A stretch of DNA of 64,000 nucleotides from Agathobacter sp. (GCA_022772675.1 JALEZW010000046.1:62001-126000); one strand, 5' to 3'; counted from the stretch's first letter, positions 47,834 through 57,197 are shown. Numbers and translations: made by a program. Notes: generated by a model not told the origin, from the letters alone.

Positions 47834-48601
47834 ATGAAAACTGCGGAAAGAGATAAACTATGGGAAGCGTATCGTAAGAAACATACGCAGGAAATCAGGG
47901 AGCAGCTCATAATTGAATATTCACAGCTCGTCAAGCTGGTTGCAGGACGTTTAAGCATGTATCTGGGACATAACGTGGAGTATGATGATCTGGTAAGCTA
48001 TGGGATTTTTGGGCTCATTGATGCAATCGATAAATTTGATGCAGACAAAAATGTAAAGTTTGAAACCTATGCAAGCCTTAGGATTCGAGGAGCGATACTG
48101 GATCAGATCCGTAAAATGGACTGGATACCGCGAAGCGTCAGACAGCGTCAGCGAAAAATAGAAGATGCCATGAAACAGGTGGAACTTCGTACCGGAAAGA
48201 CGGTTACTGATGAAGAAATTGCCCGGCAGCTTGAAATTACCACAGATGAGCTTTGCAGCTGGCAGACGGAACTTAAGGTGACAAATGTTGTCTCTTTGAA
48301 TGAATTCGAGGATAATGATGGTCCGGATCCGATTTTGGATTCTTCTCATCCGGAACGTTTTGCCCAGCCGGAGGATGTTGTGGCAGCTGCAGAACTTAAA
48401 GAAAAGCTGAGGGAATCTTTGGATGTCCTGACTGAGAAGGAACGACGGGTGATTGAACTCTATTATTACGAAGATATGACATTAAAGGAAATCAGTAAAA
48501 TTCTTGGGGTGTCGGAGTCACGTATTTCCCAGCTTCATACAAAGGCACTGAATAAGATGAAAAAGAAAATGGGACCATATATGAATATTTTGGTAGAGTA
48601 G
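47834..48601 (+). CDS. fliA: Flagellar sigma factor FliA/SigD (sigma28)
   Basis: YDDLVSYGIFGLIDAIDKFDADKNVKFETYASLRIRGAILDQIRKMDWIPRSVRQ. Confidence 0.96.
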   Translation: MKTAERDKLWEAYRKKHTQEIREQLIIEYSQLVKLVAGRLSMYLGHNVEYDDLVSYGIFGLIDAIDKFDADKNVKFETYASLRIRGAILDQIRKMDWIPRSVRQRQRKIEDAMKQVELRTGKTVTDEEIARQLEITTDELCSWQTELKVTNVVSLNEFEDNDGPDPILDSSHPERFAQPEDVVAAAELKEKLRESLDVLTEKERRVIELYYYEDMTLKEISKILGVSESRISQLHTKALNKMKKKMGPYMNILVE

Positions 48602-48610
48602 GAGTTACAT

Positions 48611-48919
48611 ATGCCGATAGCACCAATTAACTATGCAACAATTCAAAGAACTGCAGATATTGAAAACGTAAAAATGCAGCAGGATGCAAAGCCTGCTGTT
48701 GACCAGCAGAATATCCAGGTGCAGGTGGAGCACCGGGAGGATGCACTGCGAAATCAGGTATTAAATCCAGAAAAAAATGATAAACCTGACAATCATATGG
48801 ATGCCAGGGAAGAGGGAAAGAACAAGTATAAAAAACAGGGAACCGTCAAAAAGAAGGCAAAAGGGGAGAAAGATGTTTCTTCCAATGCTTTCCGTGGTGG
48901 ATTTGATGTGAAAATTTGA
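48611..48919 (+). CDS. Hypothetical fla/che-operon protein, hydrophilic
   Basis: Uninterrupted ORF 9 nt after fliA; Q/K/D-rich, no recognised domain. Confidence 0.55.
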   Translation: MPIAPINYATIQRTADIENVKMQQDAKPAVDQQNIQVQVEHREDALRNQVLNPEKNDKPDNHMDAREEGKNKYKKQGTVKKKAKGEKDVSSNAFRGGFDVKI

Positions 48920-48928
48920 GGATAAAAC

Positions 48929-49660
48929 ATGACAGGTGTAGAGATTACGTTAATTCTGGCAGGAATCTTTCTGATACTTGGAAGTTTTTTTGTACAGGAA
49001 AAGCTTTCGCCAAGAGATGTGGACGAAATTACCAGGTTAAGTGAAAAAGAATTGAAAATTATTGTGGAGAGGCAGTTAAAGAGAGCCAATGATGAGGTAG
49101 AAGCGTCCATTGATGAGATGATGGATGAATCCATGGAAATTGCAAAACGTGCTATGGAGAAGGAAACCAATGAAAAAATCATGGCAATTAATGAATACGC
49201 CAATACGGTGATTGAGTCCATGAATAAAACCCATAACGAGATCCTTTTTCTTTACAATATGTTAAATGACAAGCATACCGAGTTGACAGGTCTTGTTTCA
49301 CAGCTTCAGCAGTTTATGGAACAGGTAAAGAAAACAGAACGGGAAATTGTAGACCGGATTTCCGATGCGGTAAATGATGTACCGAGGAAAAAGGAAACCA
49401 CTGTTCCGGAGTATGCATCTGTACAAAGAACAGCTGCGGTGCAGAAGACTTCCGCAGAGGGTGAAGCAGAAACCGGGAAAACACCATCGGGCCGAAAGAG
49501 AACGCCGGTACAGGATGTGAGCAGTTTTAATGATCAGGTACTTTACCTTCATCAAAATGGAGCATCTGATGTGGAAATAGCGCGTCAGCTTGGCCGGGGA
49601 CTGGGCGAGGTGAAACTGGTATTAGGTTTGTACAAAGGGGAAGATGTCAGTGAGATTTAA
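48929..49660 (+). CDS. SwrB-like/DUF6115-like membrane coiled-coil protein
   Basis: One N-terminal TM, coiled coil, C-terminal NDQVLYLHQNGASDVEIARQLGRGLGEVKLVLGLYK; located between sigma28 and rpsB as swrB in B. subtilis. Confidence 0.65.
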   Translation: MTGVEITLILAGIFLILGSFFVQEKLSPRDVDEITRLSEKELKIIVERQLKRANDEVEASIDEMMDESMEIAKRAMEKETNEKIMAINEYANTVIESMNKTHNEILFLYNMLNDKHTELTGLVSQLQQFMEQVKKTEREIVDRISDAVNDVPRKKETTVPEYASVQRTAAVQKTSAEGEAETGKTPSGRKRTPVQDVSSFNDQVLYLHQNGASDVEIARQLGRGLGEVKLVLGLYKGEDVSEI

Positions 49661-50330
49661 ATATTATTTACGTGGGTGCGGACTTGGCATTGTGGTTGCT
49701 GTAGTTGTTATGATTGCTGCCATCCATTCCCATGGAGGACTTATGACGGATGATAGGGCGATGGAGCGGGCATCGGAACTTGGTATGATCATGCCGGAGA
49801 ATACGGAAAAAGAAACACAGGCGACGGAACTTCCGATAAAGGAAACCACATCACCGGATACGGAAAAACATTCCGGTCAGGTAACTCAGAAAATCCCGAA
49901 TACTCTGCAGAAATCTTCGGAATCTGAAAAAAAAGATGACGCAGATAATAAAAATAAAACATCTGAGATAAAAGGAACGGAGAAGGAATCAGAAAAGAAG
50001 GAATCAGAAAAAAACAATTCCGAGAAGCAGGATTCCCAGAAACAGGATTCCGAAAAGACGGACGTGGCTAAGAAAAACGGGACCTCTACAAAAAAGACAG
50101 ATTCTGATTCGGAAGAGGAGACAATAACTTTTACAATCCGAGGCGGTGAATACTGCAGAAAAATTGCCCAAAACCTTTATGACAAGGGTCTGGTGGAGGA
50201 TGCAGAAGAGTTTCGAAAGTATATGCAGGAGCATGATTATGATAATCTGATCCGTGTGGGGACCTACCAGCTAAAAAAAGGAATGGATTATAAGGAAATC
50301 GCAAAAATTCTTACAACGAGACCAAATTAA
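49644..50330 (+). CDS. MltG/YceG-like protein lacking the catalytic domain
   Basis: N-terminal TM, S/E/K/D-rich linker, C-terminal TIRGGEYCRKIAQNLYDKGLVEDAEEFRKYMQEHDYDNLIRVGTYQLKKGMDYKEIAKILTT. Confidence 0.65.
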   Translation: MSVRFKYYLRGCGLGIVVAVVVMIAAIHSHGGLMTDDRAMERASELGMIMPENTEKETQATELPIKETTSPDTEKHSGQVTQKIPNTLQKSSESEKKDDADNKNKTSEIKGTEKESEKKESEKNNSEKQDSQKQDSEKTDVAKKNGTSTKKTDSDSEEETITFTIRGGEYCRKIAQNLYDKGLVEDAEEFRKYMQEHDYDNLIRVGTYQLKKGMDYKEIAKILTTRPN

Positions 50331-50379
50331 AAGCTTGTTAAAAAATTGTAACAGAAAATTTAAAAAATCGCAGGAAATC

Positions 50380-50408
50380 CTTGCAAAGAGACCTTTGGTA
50401 TGATATAA
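50380..50408 (+). promoter_or_regulatory. sigmaA promoter TTGCAA-N17-TATAAT for rpsB-tsf
   Basis: TTGCAA 50380-50385, TATAAT 50403-50408. Confidence 0.8.
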
Positions 50409-50414
50409 TGCCAA

Positions 50415-50528
50415 AGGTTTTAATTTTATCAATCACATGTATGGAGGATGCCGGTGCCGGATTTACGCTTTCCGGTGGCAGACCAATAGGAAGTACATGG
50501 AAGAACACAACCAAATGGAGGTATTAAA
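50415..50528 (+). promoter_or_regulatory. Candidate structured rpsB 5' leader
   Basis: About 114-nt leader with GC-rich GCCGGTGCCGG ... CCGGTGGC pairing in an AT-rich context. Confidence 0.45.
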
Positions 50529-51266
50529 ATGAGCGTAATTTCTATGAAACAGTTACTGGAGGCAGGTGTTCATTTCGGACATCAGACAAGAAGATGGAAT
50601 CCTAAGATGGCTCCGTATATCTACACAGAGCGTAACGGAATCTATATCATTGACTTACAGAAGTCTGTAGGTAAGGTGGATGAGGCATATGATGCGATTT
50701 CTGATATTACTGCACAGGGTGGTACAATCCTTTTTGTTGGTACCAAGAAGCAGGCACAGGATGCAATCAAGACCGAGGCTGAGCGTTGCGGAATGTATTA
50801 TGTAAATGAGAGATGGTTAGGTGGAATGCTTACAAACTTCAGAACCATCCAGAGCCGTATTGAACGTCTTAAGGAAATTGAGACTATGTCTGAGGATGGA
50901 ACATTTGATGTTCTGCCAAAAAAGGAAGTTATCGCACTGAAGAAAGAGTGGGATAAGTTGGAGAAGAACCTTGGCGGAATCAAGGATATGAAGAGAATTC
51001 CGGATGCTATCTTCGTTGTAGATCCGAAGAAAGAAAAGATTTGTGTACAGGAAGCACAGGCTCTTGGAATCACTCTGATTGGTATTGCTGATACAAACTG
51101 TGATCCGGATGAGCTGGATTATGTAATTCCGGGAAATGATGATGCAATCAGAGCTGTTAAGCTGATTGTTTCTAAAATGGCAGATGCTGTTATTGAGGCA
51201 AAGCAGGGAGCAGAAAATACTGTTGCTGAAGAAACCGAGGAAACTGCAGAAGAGGCAGAGGCATAA
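50529..51266 (+). CDS. rpsB: 30S ribosomal protein S2
   Basis: [46 protein letters not shown]. Confidence 0.98.
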   Translation: MSVISMKQLLEAGVHFGHQTRRWNPKMAPYIYTERNGIYIIDLQKSVGKVDEAYDAISDITAQGGTILFVGTKKQAQDAIKTEAERCGMYYVNERWLGGMLTNFRTIQSRIERLKEIETMSEDGTFDVLPKKEVIALKKEWDKLEKNLGGIKDMKRIPDAIFVVDPKKEKICVQEAQALGITLIGIADTNCDPDELDYVIPGNDDAIRAVKLIVSKMADAVIEAKQGAENTVAEETEETAEEAEA

Positions 51267-51298
51267 GATATCACAGGTTAAATTTGGAGGATTATAAA

Positions 51299-52234
51299 AT
51301 GGCAATTACAGCTGCTATGGTAAAGGAACTGCGTGAAATGACCGGCGCAGGAATGATGGATTGTAAGAAAGCTTTAAACGAGACAAACGGAAATATGGAT
51401 GAGGCCGTTGAATTCTTAAGAAAGAATGGACAGGCTAAGGCTGAGAAGAAGGCTAATCGTATCGCAGCAGAAGGTCTCTGTGCAGTTGTTGTGAAAAATG
51501 ATACGGAGGCTGCTGTTGTAGAGGTTAACTCTGAGACAGATTTCGTTGCAAAGAATGATACATTTAAGGCATTTGTTGACGCTGTGGCAAATCAGGCAGT
51601 TGCATCCGATGCTGCAGATATGGATGCATTTATGGCTGAAAAATGGAATGAGGATGATTCCAAGACAGTTCAGGATGCTTTAGTTGAGAAGGTCGCTGTT
51701 ATCGGTGAAAACTTAAAGATCCGCCGCTTCCAGAAGGTAACTGCTGAGAACGGATGTGTTGTATCTTATGTACACGGTGGCGGAAGAATCGGTGTTATCG
51801 TTGAGGCTGAGACCGATGTGGTAAATGACACCGTTAAAGAGGCTATGACAAACATTGCTATGCAGATTGCTGCATTAAATCCGAAGTATGTCAGCCGTGA
51901 TGAAGTAAGTGCTGAGTACATTGCACATGAGAAAGAAATTCTTCTTGCTCAGATTCAGAATGATCCGAAGGAGTCTCAAAAGCCTGAGAAGGTAATCAAC
52001 GGAATCATTGAGGGACGTGTCAGCAAGGAATTAAAGGAAATCTGTCTGGTAGATCAGGTTTACGTAAAGGCTGAAGATGGAAAGCAGAGCGTTGCTAAAT
52101 ACTTAGAGCAGGTATCCAAGGAAGTCGGAACAACTGTTTCTGTTAAGCGTTTTGTTCGTTTCGAGACCGGCGAGGGACTGGAAAAGAAGAATGAGGATTT
52201 TGCTGCAGAAGTTGCTGCACAGATGAACGCATAA
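51299..52234 (+). CDS. tsf: Translation elongation factor Ts
   Basis: MAITAAMVKELREMTGAGMMDCKKALNETNGNMDEAVEFLRKNG. Confidence 0.98.
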   Translation: MAITAAMVKELREMTGAGMMDCKKALNETNGNMDEAVEFLRKNGQAKAEKKANRIAAEGLCAVVVKNDTEAAVVEVNSETDFVAKNDTFKAFVDAVANQAVASDAADMDAFMAEKWNEDDSKTVQDALVEKVAVIGENLKIRRFQKVTAENGCVVSYVHGGGRIGVIVEAETDVVNDTVKEAMTNIAMQIAALNPKYVSRDEVSAEYIAHEKEILLAQIQNDPKESQKPEKVINGIIEGRVSKELKEICLVDQVYVKAEDGKQSVAKYLEQVSKEVGTTVSVKRFVRFETGEGLEKKNEDFAAEVAAQMNA

Positions 52235-52245
52235 TTGATTTGATG

Positions 52246-52310
52246 AAAACCCTGAAAATCTTATTGGTACTGTTAAAAGCGGACATATAAGATTTTTGGG
52301 GTTTTTTTGT
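52246..52310 (+). terminator. Rho-independent terminator after tsf
   Basis: AAAACCCtgAAAATCTTAT ... ATAAGATTTTTggGGTTTTTTTG. Confidence 0.85.
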
Positions 52311-52330
52311 GTGAATCTGACAATTAATTC

Positions 52331-52358
52331 TTTACAAGTTATCAAAATATGTTAAAAT
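52331..52358 (+). promoter_or_regulatory. Putative promoter TTTACA-N16-TAAAAT
   Basis: Upstream of the NodB-like CDS at 52390. Confidence 0.6.
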
Positions 52359-52389
52359 AGAAAAGGATATTTCCCGACGGAGGGATAAA

Positions 52390-53361
52390 ATGAGTACAAA
52401 TGATATAGATGCTTTGGAGCAGCAGCGCCAGAGGCGGAATCACATCAGTCGTATTAAATCGGGAATTATTCTTGCAGTTACGATTTGGATGATGGTTTCC
52501 ATTCTCGCTATCGTTATTCTGACCGTTCAGGTTGTCAGACTGAGTTATCAGGTAGAGCATTTACTGACGGAGAGAGAATATTCATCTGGTACACCGGAAA
52601 GAAATATGGGAATTCCGGAGACGGAGATATCGTCGGAGGAAGTGAAAGAGACAGAGACAGATATACAGTCAGGAAGCAGTGAGACCGTAACAGGACTTGA
52701 TTCTGCAGAAAATATGGCAAAAGAGGGAGATACGCATAAAGTTTATCTGACCTTTGACGGGGGACCGGATGAAAACACAGACAAAATTCTGGATGTTTTA
52801 GAACAGTATGACGTGAAGGCAACTTTCTTTGTTTCAGGAAATGATGCAGAAGATATGAAAAAAGTTTACAAGCGCATTGTAAAGGATGGACATACCTTAG
52901 GAATGCATTCCTACTCCAATCAGTATAGTACGGTGTATGGCTCAGTGGAAGCTTTTGAAAAGGATTTTGACAAGCTTTCGGAATATCTTGAGAAAGTTAC
53001 GGGAAAGAAAAGTATCTATTACCGTTTTCCGGGTGGAAGCAGCAATGGAATCAGTAACGTGGATATGACAGAGTTTGTACATATTTTGAATGAGAAAGGG
53101 ATTACCTATTTTGACTGGAATGTTTCTTCCGGAGACACTTCATCGGATTGTACAGTGGATGATGTGGTGAAAAATGTCACAGATGGGGTTAAGAAATATA
53201 AAACATCTGTTGTTTTACTGCATGACAGTAATGAAAATGGGACAACGGCGGAGGCACTTGGACCTCTGATTGATTCTCTGAAAAAGATGAAAGCAGAGAT
53301 TCTGCCAATTGATCAGAAAACAGAAGTAATACAGTATATCAAGGCGGACAGCGTTGAATAA
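52390..53361 (+). CDS. NodB-like polysaccharide deacetylase-family protein with degenerate metal ligands
   Basis: N-terminal TM; KVYLTFDGGPDENTDKILDVLEQYDVKATFFVSG; RFPGGSSN; FDWNVSSGD; VVLLHDS. Confidence 0.88.
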   Translation: MSTNDIDALEQQRQRRNHISRIKSGIILAVTIWMMVSILAIVILTVQVVRLSYQVEHLLTEREYSSGTPERNMGIPETEISSEEVKETETDIQSGSSETVTGLDSAENMAKEGDTHKVYLTFDGGPDENTDKILDVLEQYDVKATFFVSGNDAEDMKKVYKRIVKDGHTLGMHSYSNQYSTVYGSVEAFEKDFDKLSEYLEKVTGKKSIYYRFPGGSSNGISNVDMTEFVHILNEKGITYFDWNVSSGDTSSDCTVDDVVKNVTDGVKKYKTSVVLLHDSNENGTTAEALGPLIDSLKKMKAEILPIDQKTEVIQYIKADSVE

Positions 53362-53385
53362 ATATGAAATGGAGGATGTAAAAAA

Positions 53386-54249
53386 ATGGGATTATTTAAA
53401 GATTTTAAGGAAGATTTTTCTCAGGCAGTGAATGAGATGATGCCGGGTTCCAATGTTCAGGAAAATAAGGCAGAGGATCTTGTAGTTAACACCCTTGGTG
53501 AAGATGTTGATGTTAAGTCGGAACTTTCGAAACTGGATGGTCTTTTAGAACAGGTGAAAAATGAGGATGACATCAGCGAGAAGCCTATTGAAAAAGAACT
53601 TCCACCAATTCATGGTGTTGCAGATAAAAAACCGGAGCCGGAGATTTCACCGGTGATTGCACCAGAACCAACACCGGAACCAGTTCCGGCACCAATAATT
53701 AACAAAGACGAGGAGAAAATAACAATGAGTGAAGCAACTTTTGACATTCCAAAAATTACACCGGTAACAGAAAATAAGGTAAATCCAACAGGAACTATTT
53801 CTGATGAGACATCTATTATTACAGCGGGTACTGTATTAACAGGTGATCTTGCATCAGACGGATCTTTTGATATTCAGGGAACCATTAACGGAAATGTTAC
53901 CTGTAACGGAAAACTGGTTGTTACAGGAACTATCAATGGAAACAGTGCAGCATCTGAGTTCTTTGCAGATGTAGCTAAGGTTGAGGGTGAGGTTGTCAGC
54001 TCAGGTACAGTTAAGATTGGTGCAGGATCTGTCATTATTGGAAATATCTCAGCCGCTTCTGCAGTAATTGCCGGAGCAATCAAGGGTGATATTGATGTAC
54101 AGGGACCTGTTGTGGTTGATACATCTGCTGTTGTTATGGGAAATATTAAGTCACGTTCTGTACAGATTAATAACGGGGCTGTCATCGAGGGATTCTGTTC
54201 TCAGTGCTATGCAGATATCGACGTACAGGGATTATTTGACGGTAAATAG
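53386..54249 (+). CDS. Bactofilin-like polymer-forming cytoskeletal protein
   Basis: C-terminal beta-helical repeats: IITAGTVLTGDLASDGSFDIQGTINGNVTCNGKLVVTGTINGN...VQINNGAVIEG; Pro/Glu-rich linker. Confidence 0.88.
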   Translation: MGLFKDFKEDFSQAVNEMMPGSNVQENKAEDLVVNTLGEDVDVKSELSKLDGLLEQVKNEDDISEKPIEKELPPIHGVADKKPEPEISPVIAPEPTPEPVPAPIINKDEEKITMSEATFDIPKITPVTENKVNPTGTISDETSIITAGTVLTGDLASDGSFDIQGTINGNVTCNGKLVVTGTINGNSAASEFFADVAKVEGEVVSSGTVKIGAGSVIIGNISAASAVIAGAIKGDIDVQGPVVVDTSAVVMGNIKSRSVQINNGAVIEGFCSQCYADIDVQGLFDGK

Positions 54250-54268
54250 AATTTGGGAGATAGATACG

Positions 54269-54967
54269 ATGAAACGTATTTTATTAAAATTAAGTGGCGA
54301 AGCATTGGCGGGCGATAAACACCATGGATTTGATGAGCCCACTGTTACAGTTGTGGCAAAGCAGGTAAAGGAACTCGTGGATTCCGGAGTTCAGGTTGGA
54401 ATTGTAATTGGTGGTGGTAACTTCTGGCGTGGCAGAACCAGTGAGACAATTGATCGTACAAAAGCGGATCAGATTGGAATGCTTGCAACTGTCATGAATT
54501 GTATTTATGTATCAGAGATTTTCCGATCTGTCGGGATGATGACATCAGTGCTCACACCTTTTGAATGCGGTTCCATGACAAAGCTGTTTTCCAAGGATCG
54601 TGCCAATAAATATTTTGCACATAATATGGTGGTATTTTTCGCAGGAGGAACCGGTCATCCGTATTTTTCAACAGATACTGCAACAGTACTTCGTGCAATT
54701 GAAATTGAGGCAGATGGTATTTATCTGGCCAAGGCTATTGATGGTGTATATGACAGTGATCCCAAAACCAATCCGGAGGCAAAGAAGTACGATCAGGTAT
54801 CCATTCAGGAAGTTATAGATAAGAAACTTGCTGTAGTTGATCTGACCGCTTCTGTTATGTGCATGGAGAACAAGATTCCAATGTATGTATTTGGTCTGGG
54901 ACAGGAGAACAGTATTGTAAATGCAGTAAACGGTAAATTTAATGGAACCGTTGTAACTGTTGACTAG
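54269..54967 (+). CDS. pyrH: UMP kinase
   Basis: MKRILLKLSGEALAGDKHHGFDEPTV...GIVIGGGNFWRGR. Start corrected from 54068. Confidence 0.97.
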   Translation: MKRILLKLSGEALAGDKHHGFDEPTVTVVAKQVKELVDSGVQVGIVIGGGNFWRGRTSETIDRTKADQIGMLATVMNCIYVSEIFRSVGMMTSVLTPFECGSMTKLFSKDRANKYFAHNMVVFFAGGTGHPYFSTDTATVLRAIEIEADGIYLAKAIDGVYDSDPKTNPEAKKYDQVSIQEVIDKKLAVVDLTASVMCMENKIPMYVFGLGQENSIVNAVNGKFNGTVVTVD

Positions 54968-54978
54968 GAGGATGTTGT

Positions 54979-55533
54979 ATGGATAAGAGATTATCAGTAT
55001 TTGAAGAAAAAATGGAGAAATCCCTTGCCAATCTGGATGAAGAGTTTGCCGGCATCCGTGCAGGACGGGCAAATCCCCATGTGCTGGATAAGCTTCGTGT
55101 GGATTATTACGGAACACCTTCCCCAATCCAGAGCGTTGCAAATGTCAGTGTACCGGAGCCACGGATGATTCAGATTCAGCCATGGGAGGCTTCCATGGTA
55201 AAAGAGATTGAGAAGGCAATTTTAAGCTCGGATCTTGGAATTAATCCGACAAATGATGGAAAAGTCATTCGGCTTGTTTTCCCGGAGCTGACTGAGGAGC
55301 GGCGTAAGGAGCTTGCAAAGGATATCAAGAAAAAGGGTGAGAATGCCAAGGTTGCTGTAAGAAATATCCGAAGAGATGGAATTGACCATTTCAAGAAAGT
55401 GGGAAAAGAGGAGGATATCTCGGAAGATGAGATTAAGGATCTTGAGGATGGAATCCAGAAGCTTACAGACAAGTATGTGGCAAAGATTGATAAAGCTGTA
55501 GAGGCAAAGACAGCCGAAATTCTCACAGTATAA
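54979..55533 (+). CDS. frr: Ribosome recycling factor
   Basis: EEFAGIRAGRANPHVLDKLRVDYYGTPSPIQSVANVSVPEPRMIQIQPW. Confidence 0.98.
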   Translation: MDKRLSVFEEKMEKSLANLDEEFAGIRAGRANPHVLDKLRVDYYGTPSPIQSVANVSVPEPRMIQIQPWEASMVKEIEKAILSSDLGINPTNDGKVIRLVFPELTEERRKELAKDIKKKGENAKVAVRNIRRDGIDHFKKVGKEEDISEDEIKDLEDGIQKLTDKYVAKIDKAVEAKTAEILTV

Positions 55534-55566
55534 GAAAAGCTTTGATAGTTAAGAAAATAGAAATAA

Positions 55567-55599
55567 AAAGGGACATGTGCTTATGGTATATGTCCCTTT
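55567..55599 (+). other. 10-bp stem-loop between frr and uppS
   Basis: AAAGGGACAT-gtgcttatggtat-ATGTCCCTTT; no clear T-run afterwards. Confidence 0.75.
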
Positions 55600-55632
55600 A
55601 TGCTACTATATCCGTTTGGGAGAGGAGAAAAG

Positions 55633-56361
55633 ATGATGAAAGTTCCGGAGCATGTAGCCATTATTCTTGATGGAAACGGCCGCTGGGCAGAGAGTAAAGG
55701 AATGCCAAGAAATTATGGGCATACTGTGGGAGCAAAAAATGTGGAGACGGTATGTAAAGCAGCAGATGAACTGGGAATCCGGTATCTTACACTGTATGCA
55801 TTTTCTACAGAAAACTGGAATCGTCCGGAAGGAGAAGTAGAGGCTCTAATGAAACTTCTGGAAAGTTATCTTAAGAACTGTATCCGCACAGCGAATAAAA
55901 ATAATATGCGTGTCAGGGTGATTGGAGAAATTGGAAGACTTTCCCCAAATTTTCAGGAGAAGATACGAAACCTTCAGGAGATTTCTGCCGCGAATACCGG
56001 TCTGAATCTTACCATTGCCATTAACTATGGAAGCAGAGATGAAATGATCCGTGCCATGAAACATATGTATATGGATTTGAAAGAGGGAAAGCTTTCGGAA
56101 AATGATATTACAGAAAAGACTTTCTCATCTTATCTTGATACTGCAGATCTTCCGGATCCGGATCTTTTGATCCGGACGAGCGGGGAGCAGAGACTTTCCA
56201 ATTATTTGCTGTGGCAGCTGGCGTATAGTGAGTTCTATTTTACCGATGTTCCATGGCCGGATTTCCATAAAAAAGAATTGGAATTAGCTGTGGAAGCGTA
56301 TAATAAACGTGACAGGCGGTTTGGCGGTATAAAGGATGAGGGAGGAACAAAGAATGTTTAA
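55633..56361 (+). CDS. uppS: Isoprenyl transferase (undecaprenyl diphosphate synthase)
   Basis: HVAIILDGNGRWAESKGMPRNYGHTVG...SGEQRLSNYLLWQLAYSEFYF. Confidence 0.97.
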   Translation: MMKVPEHVAIILDGNGRWAESKGMPRNYGHTVGAKNVETVCKAADELGIRYLTLYAFSTENWNRPEGEVEALMKLLESYLKNCIRTANKNNMRVRVIGEIGRLSPNFQEKIRNLQEISAANTGLNLTIAINYGSRDEMIRAMKHMYMDLKEGKLSENDITEKTFSSYLDTADLPDPDLLIRTSGEQRLSNYLLWQLAYSEFYFTDVPWPDFHKKELELAVEAYNKRDRRFGGIKDEGGTKNV

Positions 56362-57154
56362 GACAAGATTATTAAGTGGAATTGTACTGGTTGCCTTGGC
56401 GCTAGTACTGATTATTTCCGGCCACGAGGTGCTTCTTTTTTCAACTCTTGCCATTTCATGCATCGGAATGTTTGAACTGTACCGTGTATTTAAAATGGAA
56501 AAATCCGTTCTTGCAGTGGTGGGATATCTTGCTGCCGTTGTATTTTACTGTAATTTAGAATGGGATTTTCTGCCGGAACTCATGATCTTATTTATGGCAT
56601 TTATGATTCTGCTGATGTTTGTATTTGTTTTTGCCTACCCGAAATTTCGGGCAGATCAGGTAATGGCGGTATTTTTCGGATTCTTTTATGTTGCGGTGAT
56701 GCTCTCGTATGTATATCAGATCCGGACACTGGAGCGTGGTGTTTATCTTGCCTTTTTGGTATTTTTGTGTTCCTGGGGCTGCGATACCTGCGCTTACTGT
56801 GTTGGGAAACTGATTGGAAAGCATAAAATGTCACCAAGGTTAAGTCCAAAGAAGTCTGTGGAAGGGGCTGTAGGCGGAGTTTTGGGAGCTGCGGGACTTA
56901 CGGCATTGTATTGTTTTATTTTCCGTGAAAAAATGCATCTGGTAAGCGGTGAAATCGGGATTCTTGCAGTAATTGCGGCAATTGCGGGACTGATCTCCAT
57001 GGTGGGAGATCTGACAGCATCAGCAATCAAGAGAAATTATGATATTAAGGATTACGGTAAACTGATTCCGGGACATGGCGGAATCTTAGACCGGTTCGAC
57101 AGTATGATCATTACAGCACCGATTATCTATTTTCTGGCAGTACACATGCTGTGA
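56354..57154 (+). CDS. cdsA: Phosphatidate cytidylyltransferase
   Basis: Multi-TM; LSPKKSVEGAVGGVLGA...DLTASAIKRNYDIKDYGKLIPGHGGILDRFDS. Confidence 0.96.
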   Translation: MFKTRLLSGIVLVALALVLIISGHEVLLFSTLAISCIGMFELYRVFKMEKSVLAVVGYLAAVVFYCNLEWDFLPELMILFMAFMILLMFVFVFAYPKFRADQVMAVFFGFFYVAVMLSYVYQIRTLERGVYLAFLVFLCSWGCDTCAYCVGKLIGKHKMSPRLSPKKSVEGAVGGVLGAAGLTALYCFIFREKMHLVSGEIGILAVIAAIAGLISMVGDLTASAIKRNYDIKDYGKLIPGHGGILDRFDSMIITAPIIYFLAVHML

Positions 57155-57197
57155 TATCATCCCATGGATTTTGTCACAGAAAAATCCTGTCACACAG

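Noticed and set aside
50340-50360. Possible CodY box upstream of rpsB (TTGTAACAGAAAATT)
   Set aside because: Only the right half matches the consensus; about 5 mismatches out of 15, so too weak in AT-rich DNA.
54068-54268. N-terminal extension of pyrH (MPEQSR...)
   Set aside because: The extension overlaps the bactofilin CDS in another frame; the conserved UMP kinase N-terminus begins at 54269 after a GGGAG site.
55567-55599. Stem-loop between frr and uppS as a terminator
   Set aside because: The stem is good, but no convincing T-run follows and the downstream genes continue the operon, so it is listed only as a hairpin.
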